15,557 nucleotides of DNA. Source: CAZLCK01 sp964558235. Lineage in GTDB: Bacteria > Actinomycetota > Coriobacteriia > Coriobacteriales > CADBOM01. The DNA lies in assembly GCA_964558235.1 (NCBI GenBank), contig CAZLCK010000034.1, forward strand, positions 1 to 15,557, written 5' to 3'. Below the pieces are notes generated by a model. The model searched no databases and had not been told where the DNA came from. It saw only the letters and a list, made by a program, of their open reading frames with translations. Made by a program: the position numbers and the translations under genes. Positions 1-6,221 of this stretch are shown in pieces (the stretch's first letter is position 1; each line of letters begins with the position of its first letter).

Positions 1-1508
1 GGTTTGCAACTGAGCTTATCAGCATCGATGACAATACGATGCAAGCTTTTTATGAGCAGTGTCCTCAACTCAAACTCTACAAGACAATGCTTGATAGAAC
101 TTTTAGGCTAAAAGAGCATGTTTTATCAGCTGATTGCGAGATGTTATTGGCATCAGCAGGCGAGATGTCCATTGCTCCAGGTGATATTTTTTCGATGGCA
201 AACGATGCTGATCTTACTTTTGATGACGCCATCGATTCTAATGGCGAGGCAAAAAAGGTTACACAGGGCTCTTACATTCCTTTGATGAACTCCACTGATA
301 GAGTTCTTCGTGAGTCCGCTTACAACTCGCTATATGGAGGCTATGGCTCTCTTATAAATACGCTTGCTGCTACTTTGAACGCACAGGTTAAACAGCTCGC
401 ATTTTTTTCTAGAGCTCGCAGGTATGATTCGAGTTTGGAGAAGGCCTTATTTGCTAATGAGATTCCAGTTGAAGTCTATACAAACCTAATCGAGACACTA
501 CATAAGCATCTTGATCAGATGTATCGCTACATTGATTTACGAAAGAAGATGCTTAATGTTGATGAGCTAAGATTTTATGATCTCTATGCGCCTATAGTTG
601 AAGACTTGGACATTCACTTTAGCTATGAAGAGGCTTGCGAGATTATCCTAGAGGCACTAGAGCCATTTGGTGAGGATTATCTTAAGGTCGTACGACGTGC
701 TATCTCAGAGCGTTGGATAGATGTGTATGAAACTCCAGGTAAGAGAAGCGGTGCATATTCGTCTGGTGGATATGGTGTGCATCCTTACATGCTACTAAAT
801 TATCAAGGTAAGCTCGACGATGTCTTTACGTTGATTCATGAGATGGGTCACTCGATGCATACTTATCTATCCTGTGAGAATCAGCCCGTTTGCTACTCGG
901 ATTATGTGATTTTTGTTGCAGAAGTTGCTTCTACTGTTAATGAGGCGCTTTTAATGCAGTATTTTCTGAAGAAGTGTGATGAATCGCTTAAAAATGGTCG
1001 AGATGAGGCAGATTATAGGCGCGAAAAGGCCTATCTGCTCAATCATTTTTTGGAGCAATTTAGAGGAACTCTCTATAGACAGACGATGTTTGCTGAGTTT
1101 GAACTTGAGATCAGCGAGATGAACGCTCGTGGCGAGGCTTTGACCGCAGATTCACTCTGTGTGGCTTATAGAGCACTTAACGAGAAGTATTTTGGCGATA
1201 ACATCATCCTTGATGACAATATTGCAAAAGAGTGGGCGAGAATTCCTCATTTTTATTACAATTTCTATGTTTATCAATATGCGACAGGATTTTCTGCTGC
1301 TATGGCTTTGTCTAATAGGATTTTGTCTGGACAAAAAGGAGCAGTCGAAGACTATTTGGAATTTTTGTCCTCAGGATGTTCTAAAGATCCAATCTCCCTT
1401 CTTAAAGGCGCAGGCGTAGATATGTCTAGTCCAAAACCTGTTGAGGATGCGTTGGAGATCTTTGCAGATCTGTTAGATCAAATGGAAGAACTCACAAGTA
1501 CAGACTAA
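1..1508 (+). CDS. pepF: M3-family oligoendopeptidase (PepF-like), 5' end outside window
   Basis: Zinc metallopeptidase that cleaves short peptides in the cytoplasm; the M3B (PepF/thimet oligopeptidase-like) family is usually about 600 residues. The frame is open from base 3 with no stop, so the gene begins upstream of the window and the ATG at 39 is internal; about 502 residues are visible. The HExxH zinc motif appears as LIHEMGHSMHTY (first His codon at 837), followed about 25 residues later by the expected Glu ligand in FVAEVASTVNEALL. The C-terminal half, with HFYYNFYVYQYATGFSAA, is typical of PepF. The stop TAA at 1506-1508 overlaps the stop of the convergent regulator by a few bases, so there is no room for a separate terminator between them. 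Family assignment is secure; peptide specificity is not readable. Confidence 0.93.
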   Translation, partial: FATELISIDDNTMQAFYEQCPQLKLYKTMLDRTFRLKEHVLSADCEMLLASAGEMSIAPGDIFSMANDADLTFDDAIDSNGEAKKVTQGSYIPLMNSTDRVLRESAYNSLYGGYGSLINTLAATLNAQVKQLAFFSRARRYDSSLEKALFANEIPVEVYTNLIETLHKHLDQMYRYIDLRKKMLNVDELRFYDLYAPIVEDLDIHFSYEEACEIILEALEPFGEDYLKVVRRAISERWIDVYETPGKRSGAYSSGGYGVHPYMLLNYQGKLDDVFTLIHEMGHSMHTYLSCENQPVCYSDYVIFVAEVASTVNEALLMQYFLKKCDESLKNGRDEADYRREKAYLLNHFLEQFRGTLYRQTMFAEFELEISEMNARGEALTADSLCVAYRALNEKYFGDNIILDDNIAKEWARIPHFYYNFYVYQYATGFSAAMALSNRILSGQKGAVEDYLEFLSSGCSKDPISLLKGAGVDMSSPKPVEDALEIFADLLDQMEELTSTD

Positions 1509-1999
1509 TCTTTGTCTATAGGTTGTTTATCTTTTATAAAAGCTGCAATCTCGCGGTATGTACTAAGATTATTGTCCTTTTTGATTTTTTCAGCCCATCC
1601 TGCAGCTATAAAACTTGCAGTGGCAAATATTACGCTGAGTATGATAGTTGGTACAAGCTGAGGCAATGGCCATTCCCATATCAGAATCTGAGCCGCAAGC
1701 CAAGCTAAACTGGCAAGCATAAGCAGCATAAAACAGATCATCAAAATTGCTGCTCGATTGAGGTTTTTTACTTCACGATCGATGTTTTTGGTCATGGTTT
1801 GCACATCCTTTCCTACGATTTTATCTATGGCCGTGTTAAATACCTCAGAGAGAAGAAGCAGGCTTTGAAGGTCGGGATAAGTTTTGTCGTTTTCCCAGGA
1901 ACTGATAGTTTGACGACTCACATAAATACGTTCAGCAAGGTCTTCTTGTGACATTCCTGATCGAATTCGTAAGTCACGTATTATCTTTCCTGCCTCCAA
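1505..1999 (-). CDS. Xre-type HTH regulator with two C-terminal membrane segments
   Basis: Membrane-tethered transcriptional regulator, about 164 residues. The N-terminal region holds a classical HTH_3 domain (IIRDLRIRSGMSQEDLAERIYVSRQTISSWENDKTYPDLQSL). Two hydrophobic stretches follow, one beginning AAILMICFMLLMLASLAWL and one beginning LVPTIILSVIFATASFIAA, then a charged tail. I chose the TTG start at 1999 (LEAGKIIRD) because a good ribosome site, GGAGGAT at 2012-2006, lies at the right distance. A longer reading from another TTG at 2059 lacks such a site and adds a charged non-conserved extension. The gene is convergent with pepF and overlaps its end. HTH proteins with this architecture often control nearby membrane or stress genes; the target here is unknown. 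Confidence 0.85.
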   Translation of the reverse strand: MEAGKIIRDLRIRSGMSQEDLAERIYVSRQTISSWENDKTYPDLQSLLLLSEVFNTAIDKIVGKDVQTMTKNIDREVKNLNRAAILMICFMLLMLASLAWLAAQILIWEWPLPQLVPTIILSVIFATASFIAAGWAEKIKKDNNLSTYREIAAFIKDKQPIDKD

Positions 2000-2005
2000 T
2001 TTTTT

Positions 2006-2012
2006 ATCCTCC
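2006..2012 (-). promoter_or_regulatory. Ribosome binding site deciding the Xre regulator start
   Basis: GGAGGAT on the minus strand, followed by six A residues and TTG at 1999. It lies inside the longer open frame that begins at 2059 and is the main reason for choosing the shorter protein. Confidence 0.7.
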
Positions 2013-2097
2013 AATCTTGCATCTCTGACACGACTTTTTTCGTAGGAAAATTGTTGCAAACCTTATGGGAGTCTGCCATCAAAAGGAACTGACATTA

Positions 2098-2126
2098 CAT
2101 ATTGATATAGATTAATCTCTTGTCAA
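2098..2126 (-). promoter_or_regulatory. Possible promoter of the Xre gene with internal palindrome
   Basis: On the minus strand a consensus -35 box TTGACA lies at 2126-2121; the -10 region 17 bases on (AATATG, 2103-2098) is a poor match. The spacer contains a perfect 10-bp palindrome, AGATTAATCT (2109-2118), a natural place for an Xre dimer to bind and repress its own gene. The -35 and palindrome are seen directly; promoter activity and autoregulation are inferred. Confidence 0.4.
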
Positions 2127-2142
2127 GATTCCTTTACATGAG

Positions 2143-2175
2143 TACTTTTTGCGCTATAGCCCTACTTTTTGTGCT
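2143..2175. repeat. Two 13-bp direct repeats 20 bp apart
   Basis: TACTTTTTGCGCT at 2143-2155 and TACTTTTTGTGCT at 2163-2175 match at 12 of 13 bases with starts exactly 20 bp apart, about two DNA turns. They lie between the DUF1836 gene end and the Xre promoter. They could be half-sites for a regulator; function unknown. Confidence 0.5.
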
Positions 2176-2224
2176 CTTTGTAGCATTAACATTTCTCTAG
2201 AGCGAAAGAGTGCTATTTAGGATA

Positions 2225-2242
2225 GTAAGTTTCTAAACTTAC
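2225..2242. repeat. Perfect 18-bp inverted repeat
   Basis: GTAAGTTTCTAAACTTAC has two perfect 8-base arms around a 2-base centre. A 2-base loop is too tight for a good RNA hairpin and no T-run follows on either strand, so it looks more like a protein-binding operator than a terminator. It lies past the end of the DUF1836 gene and about 100 bp upstream of the putative Xre promoter. Confidence 0.5.
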
Positions 2243-2302
2243 CGCTGTTTTCCCATTAGCTAAAGCAAGGGGTTTTATCGGCATTAATTTAAAGTGGAAC
2301 TA

Positions 2303-2845
2303 TTAAATTAGTGCCATCAGTGATATTGCGTGAGAAGCAAAGGCATAAGCAACAACATCTAGTAGTGGATCAGATGAATTTCCGATTTCGTGTTTACACT
2401 CTCCTGGAGCAAGAGTGGCCGAAATACTTTTGATTGCGTGTTCTACACACACAGCAAATTCGTCATTTACCTCAGCGATTGGTCTATCTCTAAACAGCCT
2501 TTTTGAAAGCGCTATAACCTGCTCGGCAGTGTAGACCATTTTAAGTGATGAAGCAAAAAATATTAGACACATATGATCACGAGTGTAACGCTTGCCAATT
2601 GGAGGATCGGTTAGTCCTGACTTAATATAATTGCTGGCCATAGCTGTAGTGAATTTCTTACCATTTCTGGCACTGATTGGAATACATGCATGAACTTGTC
2701 CAATAAACTCCACTATCTCATCTAAGAACATAAGCTTGTCGGGTAGCTCGTCATATCGTGGCCAATGGAAATCTAGTTGCGGAAGATCGATGTGACTGTC
2801 AGAAACACTAGATTGATCTTGTGTCATATTTGAAACTTCGCTCAT
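2303..2845 (-). CDS. DUF1836 family protein, putative MerR-like regulator
   Basis: Resembles the DUF1836 family, small proteins with a predicted winged-helix/MerR-like DNA-binding fold and no firmly established role. The match rests on the central pattern TAMASNYIKSGLTDPP followed by GKRYTRDHMCLIFFASSLKMVYTAEQV, typical of this family. About 180 residues from the ATG at 2845; a TTG at 2860 would add five residues. Neither start has a strong ribosome site. It is transcribed away from the peptide/radical SAM cluster, with about 500 bp of repeat-rich regulatory DNA between them. That layout would fit a local regulator of the cluster, which is inference. The N-terminal 30 residues are Ser/Asp-rich and probably disordered. 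Confidence 0.75.
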   Translation of the reverse strand: MSEVSNMTQDQSSVSDSHIDLPQLDFHWPRYDELPDKLMFLDEIVEFIGQVHACIPISARNGKKFTTAMASNYIKSGLTDPPIGKRYTRDHMCLIFFASSLKMVYTAEQVIALSKRLFRDRPIAEVNDEFAVCVEHAIKSISATLAPGECKHEIGNSSDPLLDVVAYAFASHAISLMALI

Positions 2846-2893
2846 AGATAATCGATCCAATTTAATAAATAAGATTTATATTTCTAATTCATA

Positions 2894-2913
2894 ATATCTT
2901 GTTTTAAAGATAT
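2894..2913. promoter_or_regulatory. Inverted repeat by the DUF1836 promoter
   Basis: ATATCTT (2894-2900) and AAGATAT (2907-2913) form perfect 7-bp arms around a 6-base centre. On the minus strand the left arm overlaps TATTAT (2896-2891), a plausible -10 box for the DUF1836 gene, so the repeat is placed to control that gene. The core AATATCTTGT recurs at 2986-2995. Role inferred. Confidence 0.4.
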
Positions 2914-3120
2914 AGATTGTAAGGATTGTGTTTTAGCTATTTTTATGACTTTATAACTATATTTTTTGCTACTTTTTTGCTTTTGAATATCTTGTAATGG
3001 ATGAATTTAAGCAAAAAATGAGTGAAGAAATCCCCAAGATGACAATGAGTTATCTCCATTTTCTTCAATGGTTATATCTGTCGCGGGAGTTTATAGCTTA
3101 AAACCTTAGCTTAGTTTGAT

Positions 3121-3148
3121 TTGTGAATCTTAGTTATTTTGCTATACT
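3121..3148 (+). promoter_or_regulatory. Candidate distal promoter of the peptide cluster
   Basis: TTGTGA (3121-3126), 16 bp spacer, TATACT (3143-3148); the -10 is preceded by TGC, making an extended -10 element. It reads toward the peptide gene and would give a leader of about 195 nt. Confidence 0.45.
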
Positions 3149-3174
3149 GCGTATTACAACTATTAGATCTATTC

Positions 3175-3199
3175 AAATAATTGTATATTGCAATTATTT
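3175..3199. promoter_or_regulatory. Inverted repeat over the -35 box: operator or weak attenuator
   Basis: AAATAATTG (3175-3183) and CAATTATTT (3191-3199) are perfect 9-bp complementary arms around a 7-base centre, followed by further T residues to 3203. The right arm overlaps the -35 box of the proximal promoter (3188-3193), which suits an operator. Because a T-run follows, it could also act as a weak terminator for transcripts from the distal promoter; the stem is very AT-rich, so I prefer the operator reading. Confidence 0.45.
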
Positions 3200-3216
3200 T
3201 TTTCAGGAATTATAAT
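3188..3216 (+). promoter_or_regulatory. Candidate main promoter of the peptide/radical SAM cluster
   Basis: TTGCAA (3188-3193), a 17-bp spacer and a perfect -10 TATAAT (3211-3216). Transcription would start near 3223, about 130 nt ahead of the peptide start codon. This is the best sigma70-type promoter I see in the region. Confidence 0.55.
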
Positions 3217-3351
3217 CATTTAAGATTTAATCCATATTGGCGTTGTCTGTATAGGTTTTCGATTTTTTTGTATTTATTACCTATTCGTGCAAACGATTGG
3301 ATTGCTCGCAAATAAATAGACATTGAAAGGAATAAGAGGAAGAGATTTGTG

Positions 3352-3504
3352 ATGAAAGTAATTAAAAGTACAAAAAAGGTTACTTATAAAAATCTTGATA
3401 CAGAAAAATATGAATTTAGAGCTTGTGGCGGCAGCATCGAACCAGATGAACGTAAGCCTTTAGAAAAAACCGAATCAACAACAGATAGCTCTAATAAAAA
3501 ATAA
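3352..3504 (+). CDS. Putative RiPP precursor peptide, 50 aa
   Basis: Short peptide likely to be the substrate of the two radical SAM enzymes that follow. The ATG at 3352 (or an in-frame GTG at 3349) has a purine-rich ribosome site, GAGGA at 3336-3340. The N-terminal half is Lys-rich (MKVIKSTKKVTYKNLDTEKY), as in many leader regions. A central motif YEFRACGGS (residues 20-28) carries the only Cys (residue 24). The tail is hydrophilic, rich in Glu, Thr, Ser and Lys. TAA overlaps the ATG of the first enzyme by one base. With one Cys, at most one thioether is possible; aromatic residues Tyr20 and Phe22 are alternative modification sites. I do not recognise the family. There is no double-Gly leader site; the GG lies inside the motif. 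Its location and coupling are the main evidence. Confidence 0.8.
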   Translation: MKVIKSTKKVTYKNLDTEKYEFRACGGSIEPDERKPLEKTESTTDSSNKK

Positions 3505-4862
3505 TGAAACCTTCTTATTACAATGTGCTGGTTCCAATAGATTGCAGTTCATACGTTATTTACAATACTCACTATCAAACTCTTGCTGTTCTAAGTGGGG
3601 AAGAACGTCAAGAGTACGACAATATTACAAATGGGGAAATAGAGGGCATAGACTCAGATTTTGTGCAAGCGCTTGCAGAGCAAAACTTTATTGTTGAAGA
3701 TCCCGAAGAAGAGGCAAATTGGCTTGAGTATGAATTCGAAAAATACAAGCATAACAGCAGGTATTTTGAGTTAACAATTTGTCCTACTCTCGACTGTAAT
3801 TTTAGATGTCCATATTGTTACGAAAAGAAGCGCCCTGGATATATGTCAAAAGAAGTTCAGGATGCTCTTATTCGTTTTCTTATCGAAAATTACGAAGAAA
3901 AACCTTTTAAACAGCTGCGCATTGTGTGGTATGGAGGGGAGCCATTATTAGAGCCTAAGGTTATTAAATCTCTAAGCAAAGCTTTTATAGATTTTTGTGA
4001 TTCTCATGAAGTCATTTACCAGGCAAGCCTTATGACTAATGGCCTTTTAGCAGATGAAAAGGCAATAGAATTATTCAAACAATGTCGTATCACATCAGTG
4101 CAGGTCTCCTTTGGAGGTAAAGGTGAGTGTCACGACAAAGATAGAATTTGCATCACTCAAGATAGCACCTATCAAACTGTTTTAGAGAACACTATCAGAC
4201 TCGCAGAATCTGGCATATATACGCATGTAGAGTTTGTTGTAGATCATAACAATTACAACAGTTGCCTTGAAGTCGCAGCCGATCTAGGACCTAGAGAAAA
4301 CATCTATTTTCACACACCTTTTCGAAAAGCTGATTATAATGGCGATCTATATTTTTCAAATGAGCACGATGAACAAAAGCCAATGTTCAATTATTTAGAA
4401 GCTAAGGATATTGACAGATTTACCTTCGAATATTTCATGCTAGAAAAGCCTTCTGCTGAAAGACTTGCAGAAAGATTGAAACCAATTCATCACTATTGCG
4501 GATGCTCTATGGATCGCTTTTTTGTTATAGACGAACTTGGTTATGTTTACAAATGTATAGTAGATGTTGACAAACCTCAAACGCATGCACTTTTTAATAT
4601 CTGCGATCCAACTGAATCAAGAAACATTAACTGGCCACGCCTTTTGTATTTTGCAAATGAAAATCCAGCAAAAAGGAAAGGTTGCAGAACTTGTCGCTTA
4701 TATCCCATATGCAATGGCTGCTGTTTTCGCAATAACGAAATCGAGGGGGGAGATTTTTATCGACGAGGAGAAAATTGCAGGTGTCAAACATTTACCTACA
4801 CAATCGAAGATTTTGTTTTGGCGCTCTATAAAGCTAGCGTGGCGGAAGGAGTACTAGAGTGA
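3504..4862 (+). CDS. Radical SAM/SPASM peptide maturase 1
   Basis: Iron-sulfur enzyme of 452 residues, expected to modify the upstream peptide by radical chemistry in the cytoplasm. The N-terminal ~90 residues (YYNVLVPIDCSSYVIYNT onward) match the extra domain common in peptide-maturing enzymes and may bind the leader. The radical SAM cluster motif CNFRCPYC has Cys at 98, 102 and 105; WYGGEP follows. The C-terminal SPASM region has CxxCx5CxxxC starting at Cys394 (GCRTCRLYPICNGCC), plus earlier Cys in HHYCGC and further Cys in ENCRC, enough for two auxiliary clusters. The start ATG overlaps the peptide stop (TAATG). No clear Shine-Dalgarno site precedes it, so translation probably depends on coupling, giving more peptide than enzyme. 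The reaction type cannot be read from the sequence. Confidence 0.9.
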   Translation: MKPSYYNVLVPIDCSSYVIYNTHYQTLAVLSGEERQEYDNITNGEIEGIDSDFVQALAEQNFIVEDPEEEANWLEYEFEKYKHNSRYFELTICPTLDCNFRCPYCYEKKRPGYMSKEVQDALIRFLIENYEEKPFKQLRIVWYGGEPLLEPKVIKSLSKAFIDFCDSHEVIYQASLMTNGLLADEKAIELFKQCRITSVQVSFGGKGECHDKDRICITQDSTYQTVLENTIRLAESGIYTHVEFVVDHNNYNSCLEVAADLGPRENIYFHTPFRKADYNGDLYFSNEHDEQKPMFNYLEAKDIDRFTFEYFMLEKPSAERLAERLKPIHHYCGCSMDRFFVIDELGYVYKCIVDVDKPQTHALFNICDPTESRNINWPRLLYFANENPAKRKGCRTCRLYPICNGCCFRNNEIEGGDFYRRGENCRCQTFTYTIEDFVLALYKASVAEGVLE

Positions 4863-6163
4863 AACCTTCGTACTACAATGTTGTAGCTCCTGCTGCCAAT
4901 GGAAAAGATATTGCAATCTTTAATACTATGTCGAGTAGTATGGCTATTCTTAGTCCAAAAGAATTTGATATCTACAAAAATCTGGATGTGATTGAGCCAA
5001 ATGATACGCATAATGCTGAGTTTATAAATGAACTTGTCCAAGCTGGCTTTGCTCTAAAAGATCCAGAATTAGAGGCTGAGATACTGCGATATCAATTTGA
5101 GCGAGTTAAATTTAACAGCAGAGTTTTCGAGCTCTATATTCTTCCTACTCTCGATTGCAATTTCGACTGCGTGTATTGCTATGAGTACAAACGAAAAGGT
5201 CGTATGAATGCTCAAGTCCAAGACGCAGTTATCAAATTTGTTAAAGATGAATTTGAAAAAGAGCCTTATAAAGAGCTCAAAATTGTTTGGTACGGTGGAG
5301 AACCTTTGCTGTGCTTGGATATCATCGAACGTTTAAGTGAACACTTTATTACTTTTTGCAATGAAAAGAATATTGAATACTTTGCCTCTATTATCACTAA
5401 TGGGTATTTACTAAATGGAAAAACTCGTGAAATTCTTACTCGTTGCAAAGTATGGTGCGTAATGGCCACTATGGATGGCATTGGAGAAGTACACGAGCTC
5501 ACTCGCAGATCAAAAAATGGCAAACCAAGTTACGAAATTATAAAAGAGAACATCAATGGATGTTTAGATTGTGGCATGTGCATTGATTTTAGATGTGTAA
5601 CTCATAAAGGCAATATAGATAGTTGTTTAGAGCTTGCTAGTGAAATGGCTGCAAAAGACAACGTTGGAGTACGTCTGAATAAAATGCGCGATATGACAGG
5701 TTTTCAAGAAAAATGCCATGGAAATATCGAAATAGATATGATGAGTCCACAAGAACATGCTCGATATGTTCTACAAGAATTTTTAAATAGAAATCCTACG
5801 GCTGAAGATTTTCAACGTATTTTACGACCATTACCTGTGCATTGTTCAACGACAGTTGATAGAGAGTACAACATTGATGAGTTAGGTAATGCATATTACT
5901 GCAGCAGCCTTGTGGGTATAGATGAATACGTCCTCTTTAATGTGACAGAAAGTCCCGAAAAAAGATGGATAAATCAAAAATTAATTGCGCGTTTAGGAAA
6001 TGAGAATCCACTAGATTACGAACAATGTCATTCATGCAATGTATTACCACTTTGTCAAGGAGGATGCACAAGGGTTCGCATGGAAGGTAATCTCACATGC
6101 AATCCAATCAGATATATAGCAGCAGATTTAGTTACAGCTTACAGTGGCGTGCTTTTGGATTGA
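4859..6163 (+). CDS. Radical SAM/SPASM peptide maturase 2, paralogue of the first
   Basis: Second radical SAM enzyme of 434 residues. GTG start overlaps the TGA of the first enzyme by four bases, with GGAAGGAG just upstream. It opens with the same KPSYYNV as its neighbour and matches it along the length (LPTLDCNFDCVYCYE, Cys 100/104/107; WYGGEPLL; SPASM CHSCNVLPLCQGGC, Cys 390/393/399/403). The pair is therefore a diverged tandem duplication. Many residues differ in the middle: this copy has MATMDGIGEVHE where the first has VSFGGKGECHD. That suggests different reactions or sites on one peptide, or a catalytic plus a helper partner. The short gap to the binding-protein gene contains no terminator, so the importer is probably co-transcribed. 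Specific chemistry unknown. Confidence 0.9.
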   Translation: MKPSYYNVVAPAANGKDIAIFNTMSSSMAILSPKEFDIYKNLDVIEPNDTHNAEFINELVQAGFALKDPELEAEILRYQFERVKFNSRVFELYILPTLDCNFDCVYCYEYKRKGRMNAQVQDAVIKFVKDEFEKEPYKELKIVWYGGEPLLCLDIIERLSEHFITFCNEKNIEYFASIITNGYLLNGKTREILTRCKVWCVMATMDGIGEVHELTRRSKNGKPSYEIIKENINGCLDCGMCIDFRCVTHKGNIDSCLELASEMAAKDNVGVRLNKMRDMTGFQEKCHGNIEIDMMSPQEHARYVLQEFLNRNPTAEDFQRILRPLPVHCSTTVDREYNIDELGNAYYCSSLVGIDEYVLFNVTESPEKRWINQKLIARLGNENPLDYEQCHSCNVLPLCQGGCTRVRMEGNLTCNPIRYIAADLVTAYSGVLLD

Positions 6164-6221
6164 CATGCAAACAAGGATTGAAAATTCTAAATTAGAAAAA
6201 GTAGATTAGAGGTGAATCTAG

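Larger units (their letters stand above)
2846..3351. other. AT-rich intergenic regulatory region upstream of the peptide cluster
   Basis: About 500 bp without a convincing gene. It holds a 7-bp inverted repeat by the DUF1836 start (2894-2913), a 10-bp direct repeat AATATCTTGT at 2893-2902 and 2986-2995, two candidate promoters reading toward the peptide gene (3121-3148 and 3188-3216) and a 9-bp-arm inverted repeat over the second promoter's -35 box. A long untranslated leader of roughly 130-200 nt precedes the peptide. I saw no recognisable riboswitch fold in the leader. Confidence 0.6.

Noticed and set aside
1..10. GGTTTGCAAC at the window start reappears reversed at 2053-2062, considered as flanking inverted repeats of an element
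   Set aside because: The first copy codes for Phe-Ala-Thr within the oligopeptidase and nothing element-like lies between; 10 bp is compatible with chance.
2997..3101. 34-codon open frame upstream of the peptide gene (starts MDEFKQKMSE), considered as a signalling peptide
   Set aside because: No ribosome site, composition like surrounding AT-rich DNA and no recognisable motif; likely chance.
3352..3504. Double-Gly bacteriocin precursor interpretation of the 50-residue peptide
   Set aside because: The GG follows the only Cys inside a conserved-looking motif, no C39 peptidase or ABC exporter is nearby, and the residues after it are hydrophilic.
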